A stretch of DNA of 64,000 bases from Micromonospora inositola. GTDB taxonomy: Bacteria; Actinomycetota; Actinomycetes; Mycobacteriales; Micromonosporaceae. Position 1 is the stretch's first letter. Each line of letters opens with the position of its first letter. Below are positions 1-7,273 of this stretch, piece by piece. The DNA lies in assembly GCF_900090285.1 (NCBI RefSeq), contig NZ_LT607754.1, positions 4,862,001-4,926,000 on the forward strand, read 5' to 3'. A program made the position numbers and the translations under genes. Under the pieces are notes generated by a model. It did not search any database. It worked only from the letters and a program-made list of their open reading frames with translations, and was not told the DNA's origin.

Positions 1-639
1 CAGCATCAACAGCGGGACGAAGCGGCCGACCCGGATTCCGCTCTCGCCGAAGAGGCCGGCCACGATCATCGGGACGAACATCAGACCGAACAGCGTGCCG
101 ATCGCGGCGCCCGAGTGCCGCACGATCGTCCCGATGCCGACCCCGATCAGCGCGGTGACGCCCAGATACACGCCGGTCAGCACGACCGCGCGCAGGATCG
201 CCGGGTCTCCGAGGGAAGCGGCCGGGATGGCGGTGCCGCGGATCGCGAGCTGCCCGCTCAGATAGCCGGCGAAGCTCGCGACCAGGCCGACGGTCAGAGC
301 CGCGCCGCCGCACACGGCGACCTTCGCGGCCAAGACGATCCGACGCCGCGGGACGGCGGCGAACGTCGAGCGGATCATCCCGGTGCCGTATTCGCCGGTC
401 ACCATCAGGACGCCGAGCGCTCCGAGGAGCAGCTGGGCCACAATGGCGCCGCCGAGGCTGTTGTTCAGGATCTGGGCGGCGGTGGCGACCGGGGTGTGCG
501 ATCGGTACCCGAGTCCCACCCCGGCCCCGGCCGCGGCCATCGAGACCACCGCAGCGATCGCCAGCCACCACGTCGACCGGACGCTGCCCAGCTTGATCCG
601 CTCCATCCGGGCCGCGTGCCGGAATCCGTACCCGTTCAT
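1..639 (-). CDS. ABC-2 type transporter permease (partial)
   Basis: The gene starts with ATG at 639 and runs off the left edge of the window, so only about 213 N-terminal residues are visible. The cytoplasmic start (MNGYGFRHAARMERIKLGS) is followed by hydrophobic stretches typical of ABC-2 permeases: around residues 27-50, 67-85, a pair near 105-135, and more near 150-205. The motif VTGEYGTGMIRSTFAAVPRR (residues about 84-103) is the conserved GE-(Y/W)-x-x-G-T segment of actinobacterial export permeases. The start codon overlaps the stop of the ATPase gene by four bases (ATGA), so the two are translationally coupled and should form one exporter. The substrate cannot be told. Confidence 0.88.
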   Translation of the reverse strand, partial: MNGYGFRHAARMERIKLGSVRSTWWLAIAAVVSMAAAGAGVGLGYRSHTPVATAAQILNNSLGGAIVAQLLLGALGVLMVTGEYGTGMIRSTFAAVPRRRIVLAAKVAVCGGAALTVGLVASFAGYLSGQLAIRGTAIPAASLGDPAILRAVVLTGVYLGVTALIGVGIGTIVRHSGAAIGTLFGLMFVPMIVAGLFGESGIRVGRFVPLLML

Positions 640-1361
640 GACGCTCCCACTCCGCGATAGTCGGTGGCCTGTGAGGTGAGCCGGAAGAACGCGTCCTCCA
701 GGCTGTCGTCGCCGGCGGCGAGTTCGGCGACGGTCGTCTCGGCCAGCAGCCGGCCGCGGCCGATGACCACCAGCCGGTCGGCGGTCAGCGCCATCTCGGC
801 GATCAGGTGGCTGGACACAAACACCGTCCGGCCTTCGGCGGCGAGTCCGCGCAGCAGGTCCCGGATCCAGCGGATGCCCTCCGGATCCAGTCCGTTGACC
901 GGCTCGTCGAGCAGGAGGACGCCCGGGTCGCCGAGCAGGGCCACAGCGACGCCGAGCCGCTGGCGCATGCCGAGCGAGTACGTACCGGCACGCCGCGTTG
1001 CCGCGTCGGACAGACCGACGATGCGCAGCGCCTGCTCGACCCGGGAACCGGCGATGTCGTTGCTCGCGGCCAGCGCGGTCAGGTGCGCACGGGCGCTGCG
1101 GCCGGGATGGAACGCCCCGGCATCGAGGAGCGCGCCGACCGACTTCAACGGCCAGTTCAGGTCCGGGTACCGGACGCCGCCGATCAGTGCCTCGCCATGG
1201 TCCGGGGCATCCAGGCCGAGGATCATCCGCATCGTCGTCGACTTGCCGGATCCGTTCGGGCCGAGGAAGCCGGTCACCACCCCCGGCTGCACCTGGACGC
1301 TCAGCCCGTCGACGGCGACCCGATCGCCGTAGCGTTTCGTCAGCTCACGTAGTTCGATCAC
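636..1361 (-). CDS. ABC transporter ATP-binding protein
   Basis: This is the nucleotide-binding subunit of the exporter whose permease follows it. From the GTG at 1361 it is 241 residues. Walker A is GPNGSGKST at residues 34-42, the signature is YSLGMRQRLG, and Walker B is VLLLDEPVNGLDPEG, followed by the switch histidine in VSSHLIAE. I chose the GTG at 1361 because the conserved family N-terminus (VIELRELTKRYG) begins there. An in-frame ATG at 1409 would add 16 unconserved residues. The C-terminal part matches the short ABC-2 drug/bacitracin-type exporters. Substrate is unknown. Confidence 0.9.
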   Translation of the reverse strand: MIELRELTKRYGDRVAVDGLSVQVQPGVVTGFLGPNGSGKSTTMRMILGLDAPDHGEALIGGVRYPDLNWPLKSVGALLDAGAFHPGRSARAHLTALAASNDIAGSRVEQALRIVGLSDAATRRAGTYSLGMRQRLGVAVALLGDPGVLLLDEPVNGLDPEGIRWIRDLLRGLAAEGRTVFVSSHLIAEMALTADRLVVIGRGRLLAETTVAELAAGDDSLEDAFFRLTSQATDYRGVGAS

Positions 1362-1472
1362 ACGATCGACGCTAGGCAACGCCGTCGGCGGTCGGAAGCC
1401 GGAAACCATCCGACTCCGCCTGGAGGTTTTCCGCCCCCATCGCGGTCCCGACCCAGGCGTGTCGTCAAAGGG

Positions 1473-1560
1473 TTACCACCATTGCAGTAGCGCGGCGACC
1501 GTGACCGCCGCCTGGTACGAGGTGGCGGTCTTGTCGTACCCGGTGGCGACAGGGCAGACG
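1473..1560 (-). pseudogene. IS5-family transposase C-terminal relic
   Basis: Read on the minus strand, the bases just before the TAA at 1473-1475 encode TGYDKTATSYQAAVTVAALL then QWW and stop. This is the typical C-terminal end of IS5-family transposases (YDKTA.SY.A.V.LA.L.W). Nothing upstream continues the match, so only about 28 codons remain. It marks an old insertion or deletion between the ABC operon and the mycothiol enzyme gene. Confidence 0.75.
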
Positions 1561-1598
1561 AGCTGCATCGACAGCCGGCTGTGGGATCGTTCGGTACG

Positions 1599-2366
1599 TC
1601 AGCTCCAGCGAATCTGGATCTGTGATCGCCACTGGTCGACGACGTCGGATCGGCCCTCCGTGGCGATCTCGTCCGCCCGGTTCCAGAGGCTCAGGTAGAC
1701 CTGCACCGCGGTGCCGGAGAACACCACGTCCGCCCGCTTGGCCTCCCCCGGGGTCGTCACGATCGGACCTTCGCTGATCCGTACCATCCAGGCGTGACCG
1801 GTGTCGTCGGTCCTCACCATCACGCTGTACGGCTCGACCGAGTGGAGCCGGCCCTTGCCTCGGGTGATGAAGCCGGTCAGAAGCTCATCGATCCCGTCGG
1901 CAGCCAGCACCGGATCGATGTCCACGTCCGACGCTCCCGGCCACCGTCCATGGACGGCCGAGATCGCGTCGACGCTGTGGATGGTCGTCTCGTGTGCCTG
2001 GCGCCGCGCCCAGAATCGGCGCGGCGGTGGGGCGTCCTTGAGGAACACCATCGCCTGGACGTCCTCCGCCCTCACATGCAATGTATCGACCAGGGTGGCG
2101 AGGCCGTCCGAGTACCAGCGGAGCAGATCGGCGGCGGCCTTGCCCTCGGCCTGTGAAGCTGAGGTGTCGTGGTCGGTGTCGCCGCGCAGGTTCGCCGCCG
2201 CCCATCTGTGCACCATGCCCTGATGGGTCACGAGCTCGGTGACATCCCAGCCGGGACATGTGGGGACCGTTGCATCGAACCCAGCTGCGGCAGCCGCCTC
2301 GCGCAGGGCGGCGCCGCTGCGGACAAGAGCCGCAAGGTGATCTTCCAAGCTCAGGTGTGTCGGCAT
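1599..2366 (-). CDS. Maleylpyruvate isomerase family mycothiol-dependent enzyme
   Basis: The 255-residue protein has the DinB-like MDMPI N-terminal domain, with the hallmark CPGWDVTELVTHQGMVHRW around residues 37-55 (CPGW plus the helix with the metal-ligand histidine). A second metal-binding region, RRQAHETTIHSVDA, lies near residue 120, and the C-terminal half (GEAKRADVVFSGTAVQVYL) is SCP2/MDMPI-C-like. Members bind a divalent metal and use mycothiol, the actinobacterial glutathione substitute, for isomerisation, conjugation or detoxification. The actual substrate is not evident. It stands alone, transcribed away from the HAD relic. Confidence 0.85.
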   Translation of the reverse strand: MPTHLSLEDHLAALVRSGAALREAAAAAGFDATVPTCPGWDVTELVTHQGMVHRWAAANLRGDTDHDTSASQAEGKAAADLLRWYSDGLATLVDTLHVRAEDVQAMVFLKDAPPPRRFWARRQAHETTIHSVDAISAVHGRWPGASDVDIDPVLAADGIDELLTGFITRGKGRLHSVEPYSVMVRTDDTGHAWMVRISEGPIVTTPGEAKRADVVFSGTAVQVYLSLWNRADEIATEGRSDVVDQWRSQIQIRWS

Positions 2367-2411
2367 GGCGGCATGTTAGAGGGCAACGCGATGGAAAAGC
2401 TTCCGGCATGT

Positions 2412-2840
2412 TCACCTCCCGCGCCCGGCGGCCGCGACGAAGGCGCACCGAGCCCCGGCTGTCTGGTCCCCGTGGATGTCCCAGCCGTGAGCTGCCACCA
2501 GGGTGATCTCCCCGATCGGCAGACCGAGTACGTCGGCGGCGTGCCGGTAGGGCTGCGGGGCGGGCTTGAGCGCGTGGACCTGGTCGCAGGAGATCGCCGC
2601 CTCGAAGTAGTCACTGAGGCCGGCGTTGCGCAGCTGGTTCTGCACGACGGGTGTCGGTGAATTGGTGAGCGTCGCCATGCGGGCGCCGGCTTCGGCGAGC
2701 AGGGTGAGCGCGGGCACCACGTCCGGGTGCGGCGGCAGGTCCTGGAGGCGACGCGCCAGTGCCACCGCTGCATCGGCGGGCAGCCCCCGGGCGAGCACGT
2801 TGATGACTTCGTGGTGGCGGGTGACCTCGTAGCGCGCCGG
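2412..2840 (-). pseudogene. Haloacid dehalogenase-type (HAD) hydrolase, 5'-truncated
   Basis: The reading frame encodes the middle and end of a type II haloacid dehalogenase: LPPHPDVVPALTLLAEAGAR, then the motif II serine in TLTNSPTPVVQ, the motif III lysine in HALKPAPQPYRHA, and the motif IV-like HGWDIHGDQTAGAR near the C-terminus. The N-terminal domain with the nucleophile aspartate (DxDGT) is absent. Homology fades just upstream of ARYEVTRHHEVINVL near 2840, where the frame continues without a plausible start. A GTG at 2798 could initiate a 128-residue fragment, but it would lack catalysis. Confidence 0.75.
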
Positions 2841-3045
2841 CGCAGCTTCGCCAACAGCTCGCCCTCCCGTCCCGGTCCGTAGGAATGTCGAGGATGTCGC
2901 CGTAGGGCGCCTTGGTGATTCGCCCGATCGGGATGAGGCAGGGTCACCCCCCGTCCCGGAACGCTGTCGAGGTACCGCGGCGCATTGAGGTCAGGGCTCG
3001 TAACCGGCGGTTCGACGGCGATCGGGCCCGGAGAGGAGAAATCAG

Positions 3046-3468
3046 GTGGAATACCAGGATTTCATCAACGCAGTGGCCACGCGGGCAAAGGTGTCGACCG
3101 ATCAGGCGGCGACACTCACCCGCGCGACGTTGGAGACATTGGCAGATCGGATCAGCGCCGGCCAGGCCGAGGACCTTGCCTATCAGCTTCCGGAAGGGCT
3201 TGACGATCCCCTGCGCAAACCGCCACCGCTCAGAGGTAGAGGGGAACATGCCAAGTCGTTCGGGCTCGAAGAGTTCGTGCGGCGGGTGGGGGATCGCCCG
3301 GCCGTCGACCGTGCGCTCGCCGGTGCCGGTGTCGGCGCGGTGCTCACCACGCTACGTGAGGCTGTTTCCCGTGACGAGTTCGAGGACGCGATGGCCCAGC
3401 TTGAGAAGGAGTTCTGGCAGGTGATCGAACCGGTGGGTGCCGGTGGCCGGCGGCGCCCCGGCTCGTAG
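3046..3468 (+). CDS. DUF2267 domain-containing protein (copy 1)
   Basis: The 140-residue protein starts at GTG with a strong GAGAGGAGAA ribosome site six bases upstream. The first DUF2267 repeat is EYQDFINAVATRAKVSTDQA then TRATLETLADRISAGQAEDL and AYQLPEGL. A second half follows: FGLEEFVRRVGDR, then VGAVLTTLREAV. The family consists of small helical proteins, common in actinobacteria, of unproven biochemical role and often near stress genes. Two other copies lie at 14131-14523 and 42393-42794. The segment between the two halves (KPPPLRGRGEHAK) is more basic and proline-rich than in the others. Confidence 0.85.
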   Translation: MEYQDFINAVATRAKVSTDQAATLTRATLETLADRISAGQAEDLAYQLPEGLDDPLRKPPPLRGRGEHAKSFGLEEFVRRVGDRPAVDRALAGAGVGAVLTTLREAVSRDEFEDAMAQLEKEFWQVIEPVGAGGRRRPGS

Positions 3469-3515
3469 CACGCAAATCCTGACCGAGCCGAAGCTCCGCC
3501 TGGTTGATCGTCGGG

Positions 3516-4415
3516 TCAGTTCCGGGGCGCGAACAGCATGCGCGCCAGCATGAGCATCATCGCCGCAAGGCCGCCGACCAGGGCGAGCCAGGACCATGCC
3601 CAGCCGATGGTGAAGCCCAGCACCGCGAACGCCGCGATGGCGATCAGCCAGAGCGTGAGGGTGTACAGGCCGAACCGGGCGGCGGCCGCTGGGTCGTTCG
3701 TGAAACGGTCGCCGACTTCGTGGTGGGATGCGTGTTGCTGGAGTACCCACGGCTTGTGGCGGTTGGTCTGCGTGGCGCCGAGGCAGGTGAACGCGACGAT
3801 TGACGCCACGATGGCGAGTGCGCCGCCGATCAGCCAGGGCAGTTCGGTCCCGATCAGGTACCGCCAGCTGGAGCCGGCGCCGGCAAGGGCGAGGGTCGCG
3901 GCGGCCCCGTATCCGGCGGCGCGAAGGCTGGGCATCGGATAGTTGGTGGTGGTCTCCTGCCGCAGGGCGTCGGCCACGATGATGCCGACGGGCAGCGCAA
4001 CGGCGACGATCGCGGTGAGCTGCGCCGGCTCGGGCACCGCGACGTCGACCGCGGCCAGGACGAGGATGGCGAGCGCGGCGACCGCGATCGCCGCCAGGAC
4101 GATCATGCGTACCAGGAACCCGGGGTTGGGTCGGACTCGGTGACGAGCCCACGCGGCGGCGGGCGAGTCGGAGCCGGTCTCCATCTCATCGATCAGGGAT
4201 CGGACGTCGCCCAACTCGGCCATCGCGCGGCCGGTGGCGGCGGTCGGGGAGAGCCCGGCGCGTTCGAGGTCGGCTACCCGGGCCACCAGGTTGGCTCGGA
4301 TCTCCTCCTTCAGGTCCTGGAGTTCGGCGGTCATCTCGACGCCTGCGAAGGCCTGGTCGAGGAGGCGGTGGATGTCCGTTGCGGTGTCGCGCGTGGTGCC
4401 GTTCGAGGCGGTCAT
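3516..4415 (-). CDS. Permease prefix domain 1-containing membrane protein
   Basis: The 299-residue protein has a cytoplasmic N-terminal helical region (residues 1-80: RLLDQAFAGVEMTAELQDLK, then EEIRANLVARVADLERAGLS) that matches the prefix domain found before ABC permeases and in PadR-linked membrane proteins. About six membrane segments follow from residue 100 to the end. The ATG at 4415 is preceded by GGAAAG and lies 37 bases after the padR-like stop, so the two genes form an operon. By analogy with PadR-linked operons, it is probably repressed by its neighbour and responds to envelope stress or membrane-active compounds. This role is inference. Confidence 0.8.
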   Translation of the reverse strand: MTASNGTTRDTATDIHRLLDQAFAGVEMTAELQDLKEEIRANLVARVADLERAGLSPTAATGRAMAELGDVRSLIDEMETGSDSPAAAWARHRVRPNPGFLVRMIVLAAIAVAALAILVLAAVDVAVPEPAQLTAIVAVALPVGIIVADALRQETTTNYPMPSLRAAGYGAAATLALAGAGSSWRYLIGTELPWLIGGALAIVASIVAFTCLGATQTNRHKPWVLQQHASHHEVGDRFTNDPAAAARFGLYTLTLWLIAIAAFAVLGFTIGWAWSWLALVGGLAAMMLMLARMLFAPRN

Positions 4416-4452
4416 GGCGATGCCTTTCCAGTGGTCGGTTGCCCGGGGTGGG

Positions 4453-4824
4453 TTATTCGCCGAGGTCGAGCAGAGAGTCGATGAGATCGCGCGTGACCAC
4501 CCATGCCGCGACGTTGCGGCGGTAAACGGCGTGGCCGGCGTCGGTGATGCGGTAGTACTTCCGGCGCCCGCCCTTGGTCTCGTCGCCCCAGTAGGCCTCG
4601 ACCAGTCCGTCCTTGACGAGGCGCCGGTAGCTCGCGTATAGCGTCGCTTCCTTGATTTCGTACGCCCCGCCGGTCGCGTCGCGGATCGTCTTGAAGATCT
4701 CGAAGCCGTAGCTGTCGCCGCGGCGCAGGACCCCCAGCACGATCGTGTCGGTGTGCCCGCGTAGCAGGTCGGCGGCGAAGGCGTCACCGAGAAGGGCGGC
4801 ATCACTCCCGCTTCTCTCAAACAT
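4453..4824 (-). CDS. PadR family transcriptional regulator
   Basis: The 123-residue protein carries the PadR winged helix: DTIVLGVLRRGDSYGFEIFK, then EIKEATLYASYRRLVKDGLV and the wing GGRRKYYRITDAGHAVYRR, followed by a short dimerisation helix. It is about the size of the minimal PadR-s1 type. No Shine-Dalgarno sequence precedes the ATG. A possible -10 (TAAAGT) lies just upstream, so the transcript may be nearly leaderless. An inverted repeat at 4830-4850 overlaps this promoter region and is the likely autoregulatory operator. The downstream membrane protein gene is the probable target. Confidence 0.9.
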   Translation of the reverse strand: MFERSGSDAALLGDAFAADLLRGHTDTIVLGVLRRGDSYGFEIFKTIRDATGGAYEIKEATLYASYRRLVKDGLVEAYWGDETKGGRRKYYRITDAGHAVYRRNVAAWVVTRDLIDSLLDLGE

Positions 4825-4829
4825 GGCAT

Positions 4830-4850
4830 GTACTTTATCAGATCCAGTAC
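4830..4850. promoter_or_regulatory. Candidate PadR operator
   Basis: GTACT (4830-4834) and AGTAC (4846-4850) form a perfect inverted repeat with an 11-base spacer, six bases upstream of the padR-like ATG. PadR proteins bind dyads of this size overlapping their own promoters. Assignment to this regulator is inference. Confidence 0.5.
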
Positions 4851-4955
4851 TAGTCCAGCCATACCGCTTTTTCTTCGAACGGCGTGAGGCGGATGCGGAG
4901 CGGCGCGGTGGTTAAGCTGTACGGATGCAGGAGGCGGTGTCCCGGAGCGACCTCG

Positions 4956-5333
4956 ATGTCTGATGCCGACGATGTCCGTCAGCTGGCGCTGGCGCTGCCT
5001 CACGTGGTCGAGATCGACAGTGAAGGCTTCGACTTCCGGGTCGCCGACAAGGGGTTGGTCTGGTCCTACCCCGAGCGCAGACCCGGTACGTCGCGCCTCA
5101 TCCGGACCGATATCGCGGTGCTGTACGTCGGGGACGAAGCGGAGAAGCAGGCGTTGCTCCTCGGCGAACCCGAGCTTTTCTTCACCACGCCGGCGTATGA
5201 CGGGTTGCCCTTGGTCATGCTGCGGTTGACGCAGGTGAGCGTCGATCGTCTGAAGGAGCTCGTCACCGACGCGTGGCGCATGCGTGCCCCGGACTCGCTC
5301 GTCGGTGACCTCGATACGGCACCGACTCGTTGA
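4956..5333 (+). CDS. MmcQ/YjbR family protein
   Basis: The 125-residue protein has the compact MmcQ/YjbR (CyaY-like) fold pattern: an N-terminal helix ADDVRQLALALPHVVEIDS, the strand pair GFDFRVADKGLVWSYPERR, and a C-terminal segment EPELFFTTPAYDGLPLVMLR followed by the helix LKELVTDAWRMRAP. Homologs are small double-wing proteins presumed to bind DNA, with no defined pathway. I chose the ATG at 4956 because homology starts there. An in-frame ATG at 4884 adds 24 unconserved residues. A second member of this family is at 23007-23426. Confidence 0.82.
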   Translation: MSDADDVRQLALALPHVVEIDSEGFDFRVADKGLVWSYPERRPGTSRLIRTDIAVLYVGDEAEKQALLLGEPELFFTTPAYDGLPLVMLRLTQVSVDRLKELVTDAWRMRAPDSLVGDLDTAPTR

Positions 5334-5438
5334 GCCCAGATCTGAGCAGAGCCGATCAGCAGGTCGAGGTAGCGCTCCTCCGATGCCGCAGTCGGAGCCT
5401 TCGGAAGGCCGCTCGATCGCTGTGTCTGCGCCAGCCGC

Positions 5439-5612
5439 GGCACGAACCCGGACGACGTGTACGCCTTCCTTGACCGTGTCGCCGGCGACATGGCCTCCGT
5501 CTACGCCGCTTTGGCGGCCAGCCGCCGGGAGACCGCCGTCATCAAGGACGCGCTGCGCCGCTGGCAGTCCGACCAGGCCCGCGTCCGCACCGACCGGGGC
5601 CACGACCGGTGA
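5439..5612 (+). pseudogene. DivIVA-domain protein remnant
   Basis: The frame ending at the TGA 5610-5612 encodes TNPDDVYAFLDRVAGDMASV, then AALAASRRETAVIKDALRRW and QSDQARVRTDRGHDR. This resembles the start of DivIVA-domain coiled-coil proteins (GLxPDEVYAFLxRVA... then a helical tail) common in Micromonosporaceae mobile regions. No start codon with a ribosome site is present. A GTG at 5457 could give a 51-residue peptide, but the segment before it does not look coding, so I read it as 5'-truncated. Its stop overlaps the next small gene by four bases. Confidence 0.5.
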
Positions 5613-5788
5613 CCCAGCGGTACGTCATCCACCTGCCCGTGGTCGCCACCGACCTGCCCGCCGCGCAGCGCCTGGCCCGGGTGGCCGGCCGCTGGCTGCT
5701 GGTTCTGCCCCAGACCGACCCGGGGGAGACCACCGTCTCCGCCGAGGACGACCAGAACCTCCGTATCGGTTCTTCTGCGACCTGCTGA
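5609..5788 (+). CDS. Small hypothetical protein overlapping the DivIVA-like remnant
   Basis: A 59-residue frame starts with GTG at 5609, overlapping the preceding stop (GTGA). The product begins VTQRYVIHLPVVATDLPAAQ and continues RLARVAGRWLLVLPQTDPGE, an alpha/beta-looking small protein. After its stop, another frame contains CDLLMPGGRRCLLRADHDGP followed by CSRRLRR, which looks like a zinc-knuckle tail of a separate small protein. A frameshift may therefore have separated the two. I do not recognise a function. The arrangement suggests decayed integrative-element cargo. Confidence 0.45.
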   Translation: MTQRYVIHLPVVATDLPAAQRLARVAGRWLLVLPQTDPGETTVSAEDDQNLRIGSSATC

Positions 5789-5935
5789 TGCCCGGCGGCC
5801 GGCGCTGCCTGCTCCGCGCCGACCACGACGGCCCCTGCTCCCGCCGCCTGCGCCGCTGACCCGGCAGACCGAATCGCAGCCAACAAGCCTGGGCCCAAGG
5901 TGCAGGCCGGCTCGGTGGTCGATTTCCACGCGGGC

Positions 5936-7168
5936 CTACGGTGAGATTCGGACCTCTACGGAGCTGATGAACCACCGAAAGTCGGACGTGCTGTCAATGG
6001 ACACATCGTTCGTGCCGCTCTTGTCGAACGAACGCGTGCCGGCGCACACGACCACGGACTGACCAGCCGGCACCGGCCCCGCGCTGAACAGCTGCGCGAA
6101 GTAGTGGGTACCTCGGGTCAACTTCTCCTGCAGGAAGCTCTCGTCGTCGTCGGTCTTCTCGTCGAGGGTCGACATTTCGGCGTATGACGGCTCGGACACG
6201 TTGGGATGCAGGACGTCGAGCATCAGGAAGTTCTGCTGGGTCGTGTGGGAGTTCGACCATCCCCATTCGTCCTCTGTGTCCAACCGGTGCGTTGCCTCGA
6301 CGCATTGCGCGTCGATGAGGACCTCGACCAGACCCGTCGTCGGCGGAACGAAGGCGAATGCTATTGCGCTGAAGGCGTCGCCGGAGGCGTAGTCGAAGTC
6401 GCCGGCATCGCTGTCCTCCATCGTGATGGAGATGCCGACGTCCCCGACCGACGGGTTCAGCGTGTGAATCCGGTCGACGACGAAGTTGTCATTGTGTACC
6501 GGGACGAAGCCGAAGTTGAACCCGAAGAACGGCGGCCGGAAGACCTCCCACCGGTGCGGGCCCTGGCTGTCGTCGGGTTCGAAGACCCCCCACGGAAGCG
6601 CGCGATCGTGGAACGGAGACAGGCTCAGCCATTTGTCGAGGTTGTTCGAGAGGTGGAAGCCGGGGCTGATGTTCCCGTCGGCCGCGAACACGTCGGCCAT
6701 CGCCTCGTGGTAGTCCTCAGCTATCGCGACGATCGCGTCGCGCCGGACGTCTCGGCTTCGCAGGAATGCGTCGGCCTTCCGTTTCCTGGCTTTGTTCAGT
6801 TTGTCGTAGCTCGACTCCAACCCTTGGGGCGGCTGAAGCAGGTCACGAACAGTCATCCGTTCCTGCTGCATCAGTTCCCTCAGGTCCGCCCAGTTGTCGT
6901 CTCCCAGCAGGCGCCGCAGCCGGTGGCTTGCCTCAGCCGACAGTTTTGCCGCTTTGCTGCTGCGCTTCGTGGTGATCTTCCGGAGACGCTGCTCTCGCTC
7001 CTCCGCTGCCGCCTCCGCCGATCGCTGGGCTTCCACGGGGAACTGGCGAAAATTCCGAACTGCCTTGCAGGTGCTGACCACAGGAACCACCCCATTAGAG
7101 CCTTGCCTACATGCTGCTGCACGTCTCCCCGCCTGGCCATACGGGTTGTGCCATGCTTGCAACGCCAC
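5936..7168 (-). CDS. Hypothetical protein with coiled-coil N-terminus and beta-rich C-terminus
   Basis: I do not recognise this 410-residue protein. After a basic, poorly structured start, residues about 48-90 are strongly helical and charged (EAAAEEREQRLRKITTKRSS), and a second helical block with KLNKARKRKADAFLRSRDVR spans about 135-170. From residue 175 it turns beta-rich and aromatic: PWGVFEPDDSQGPHRWEVFR, PPFFGFNFGFVPV, then SITMEDSDAGDFDYASGD and FVPPTTGLVEVLIDAQCVEA. It ends in RWFISSVEVRISP. No membrane segment or signal peptide is seen. Asp and Phe are more frequent than in neighbouring proteins, suggesting transfer. The start is uncertain (GTG at 7168; ATG at 7170 is in another frame). 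Confidence 0.6.
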   Translation of the reverse strand: MALQAWHNPYGQAGRRAAACRQGSNGVVPVVSTCKAVRNFRQFPVEAQRSAEAAAEEREQRLRKITTKRSSKAAKLSAEASHRLRRLLGDDNWADLRELMQQERMTVRDLLQPPQGLESSYDKLNKARKRKADAFLRSRDVRRDAIVAIAEDYHEAMADVFAADGNISPGFHLSNNLDKWLSLSPFHDRALPWGVFEPDDSQGPHRWEVFRPPFFGFNFGFVPVHNDNFVVDRIHTLNPSVGDVGISITMEDSDAGDFDYASGDAFSAIAFAFVPPTTGLVEVLIDAQCVEATHRLDTEDEWGWSNSHTTQQNFLMLDVLHPNVSEPSYAEMSTLDEKTDDDESFLQEKLTRGTHYFAQLFSAGPVPAGQSVVVCAGTRSFDKSGTNDVSIDSTSDFRWFISSVEVRISP

Positions 7169-7273
7169 ATCTACGGCGAGAAGGTGCTAATCGGGCTACC
7201 TGGGCTGCCCTCGGCAATCCGTCGCCGCGGGCCCGACCCGGTCACTACGTTCGGTCAAGTGGCCGCGCCACGT

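Noticed and set aside
4884..4955. Extended N-terminus for the first MmcQ/YjbR protein
   Set aside because: The 24 extra residues are not family-like, and the ATG at 4956 fits the conserved start.
3516..5603. A 695-codon open frame on the minus strand
   Set aside because: Only its last 300 codons are a real gene (permease prefix protein from ATG 4415). The upstream part is antisense to the MmcQ gene and overlaps the PadR gene out of frame.
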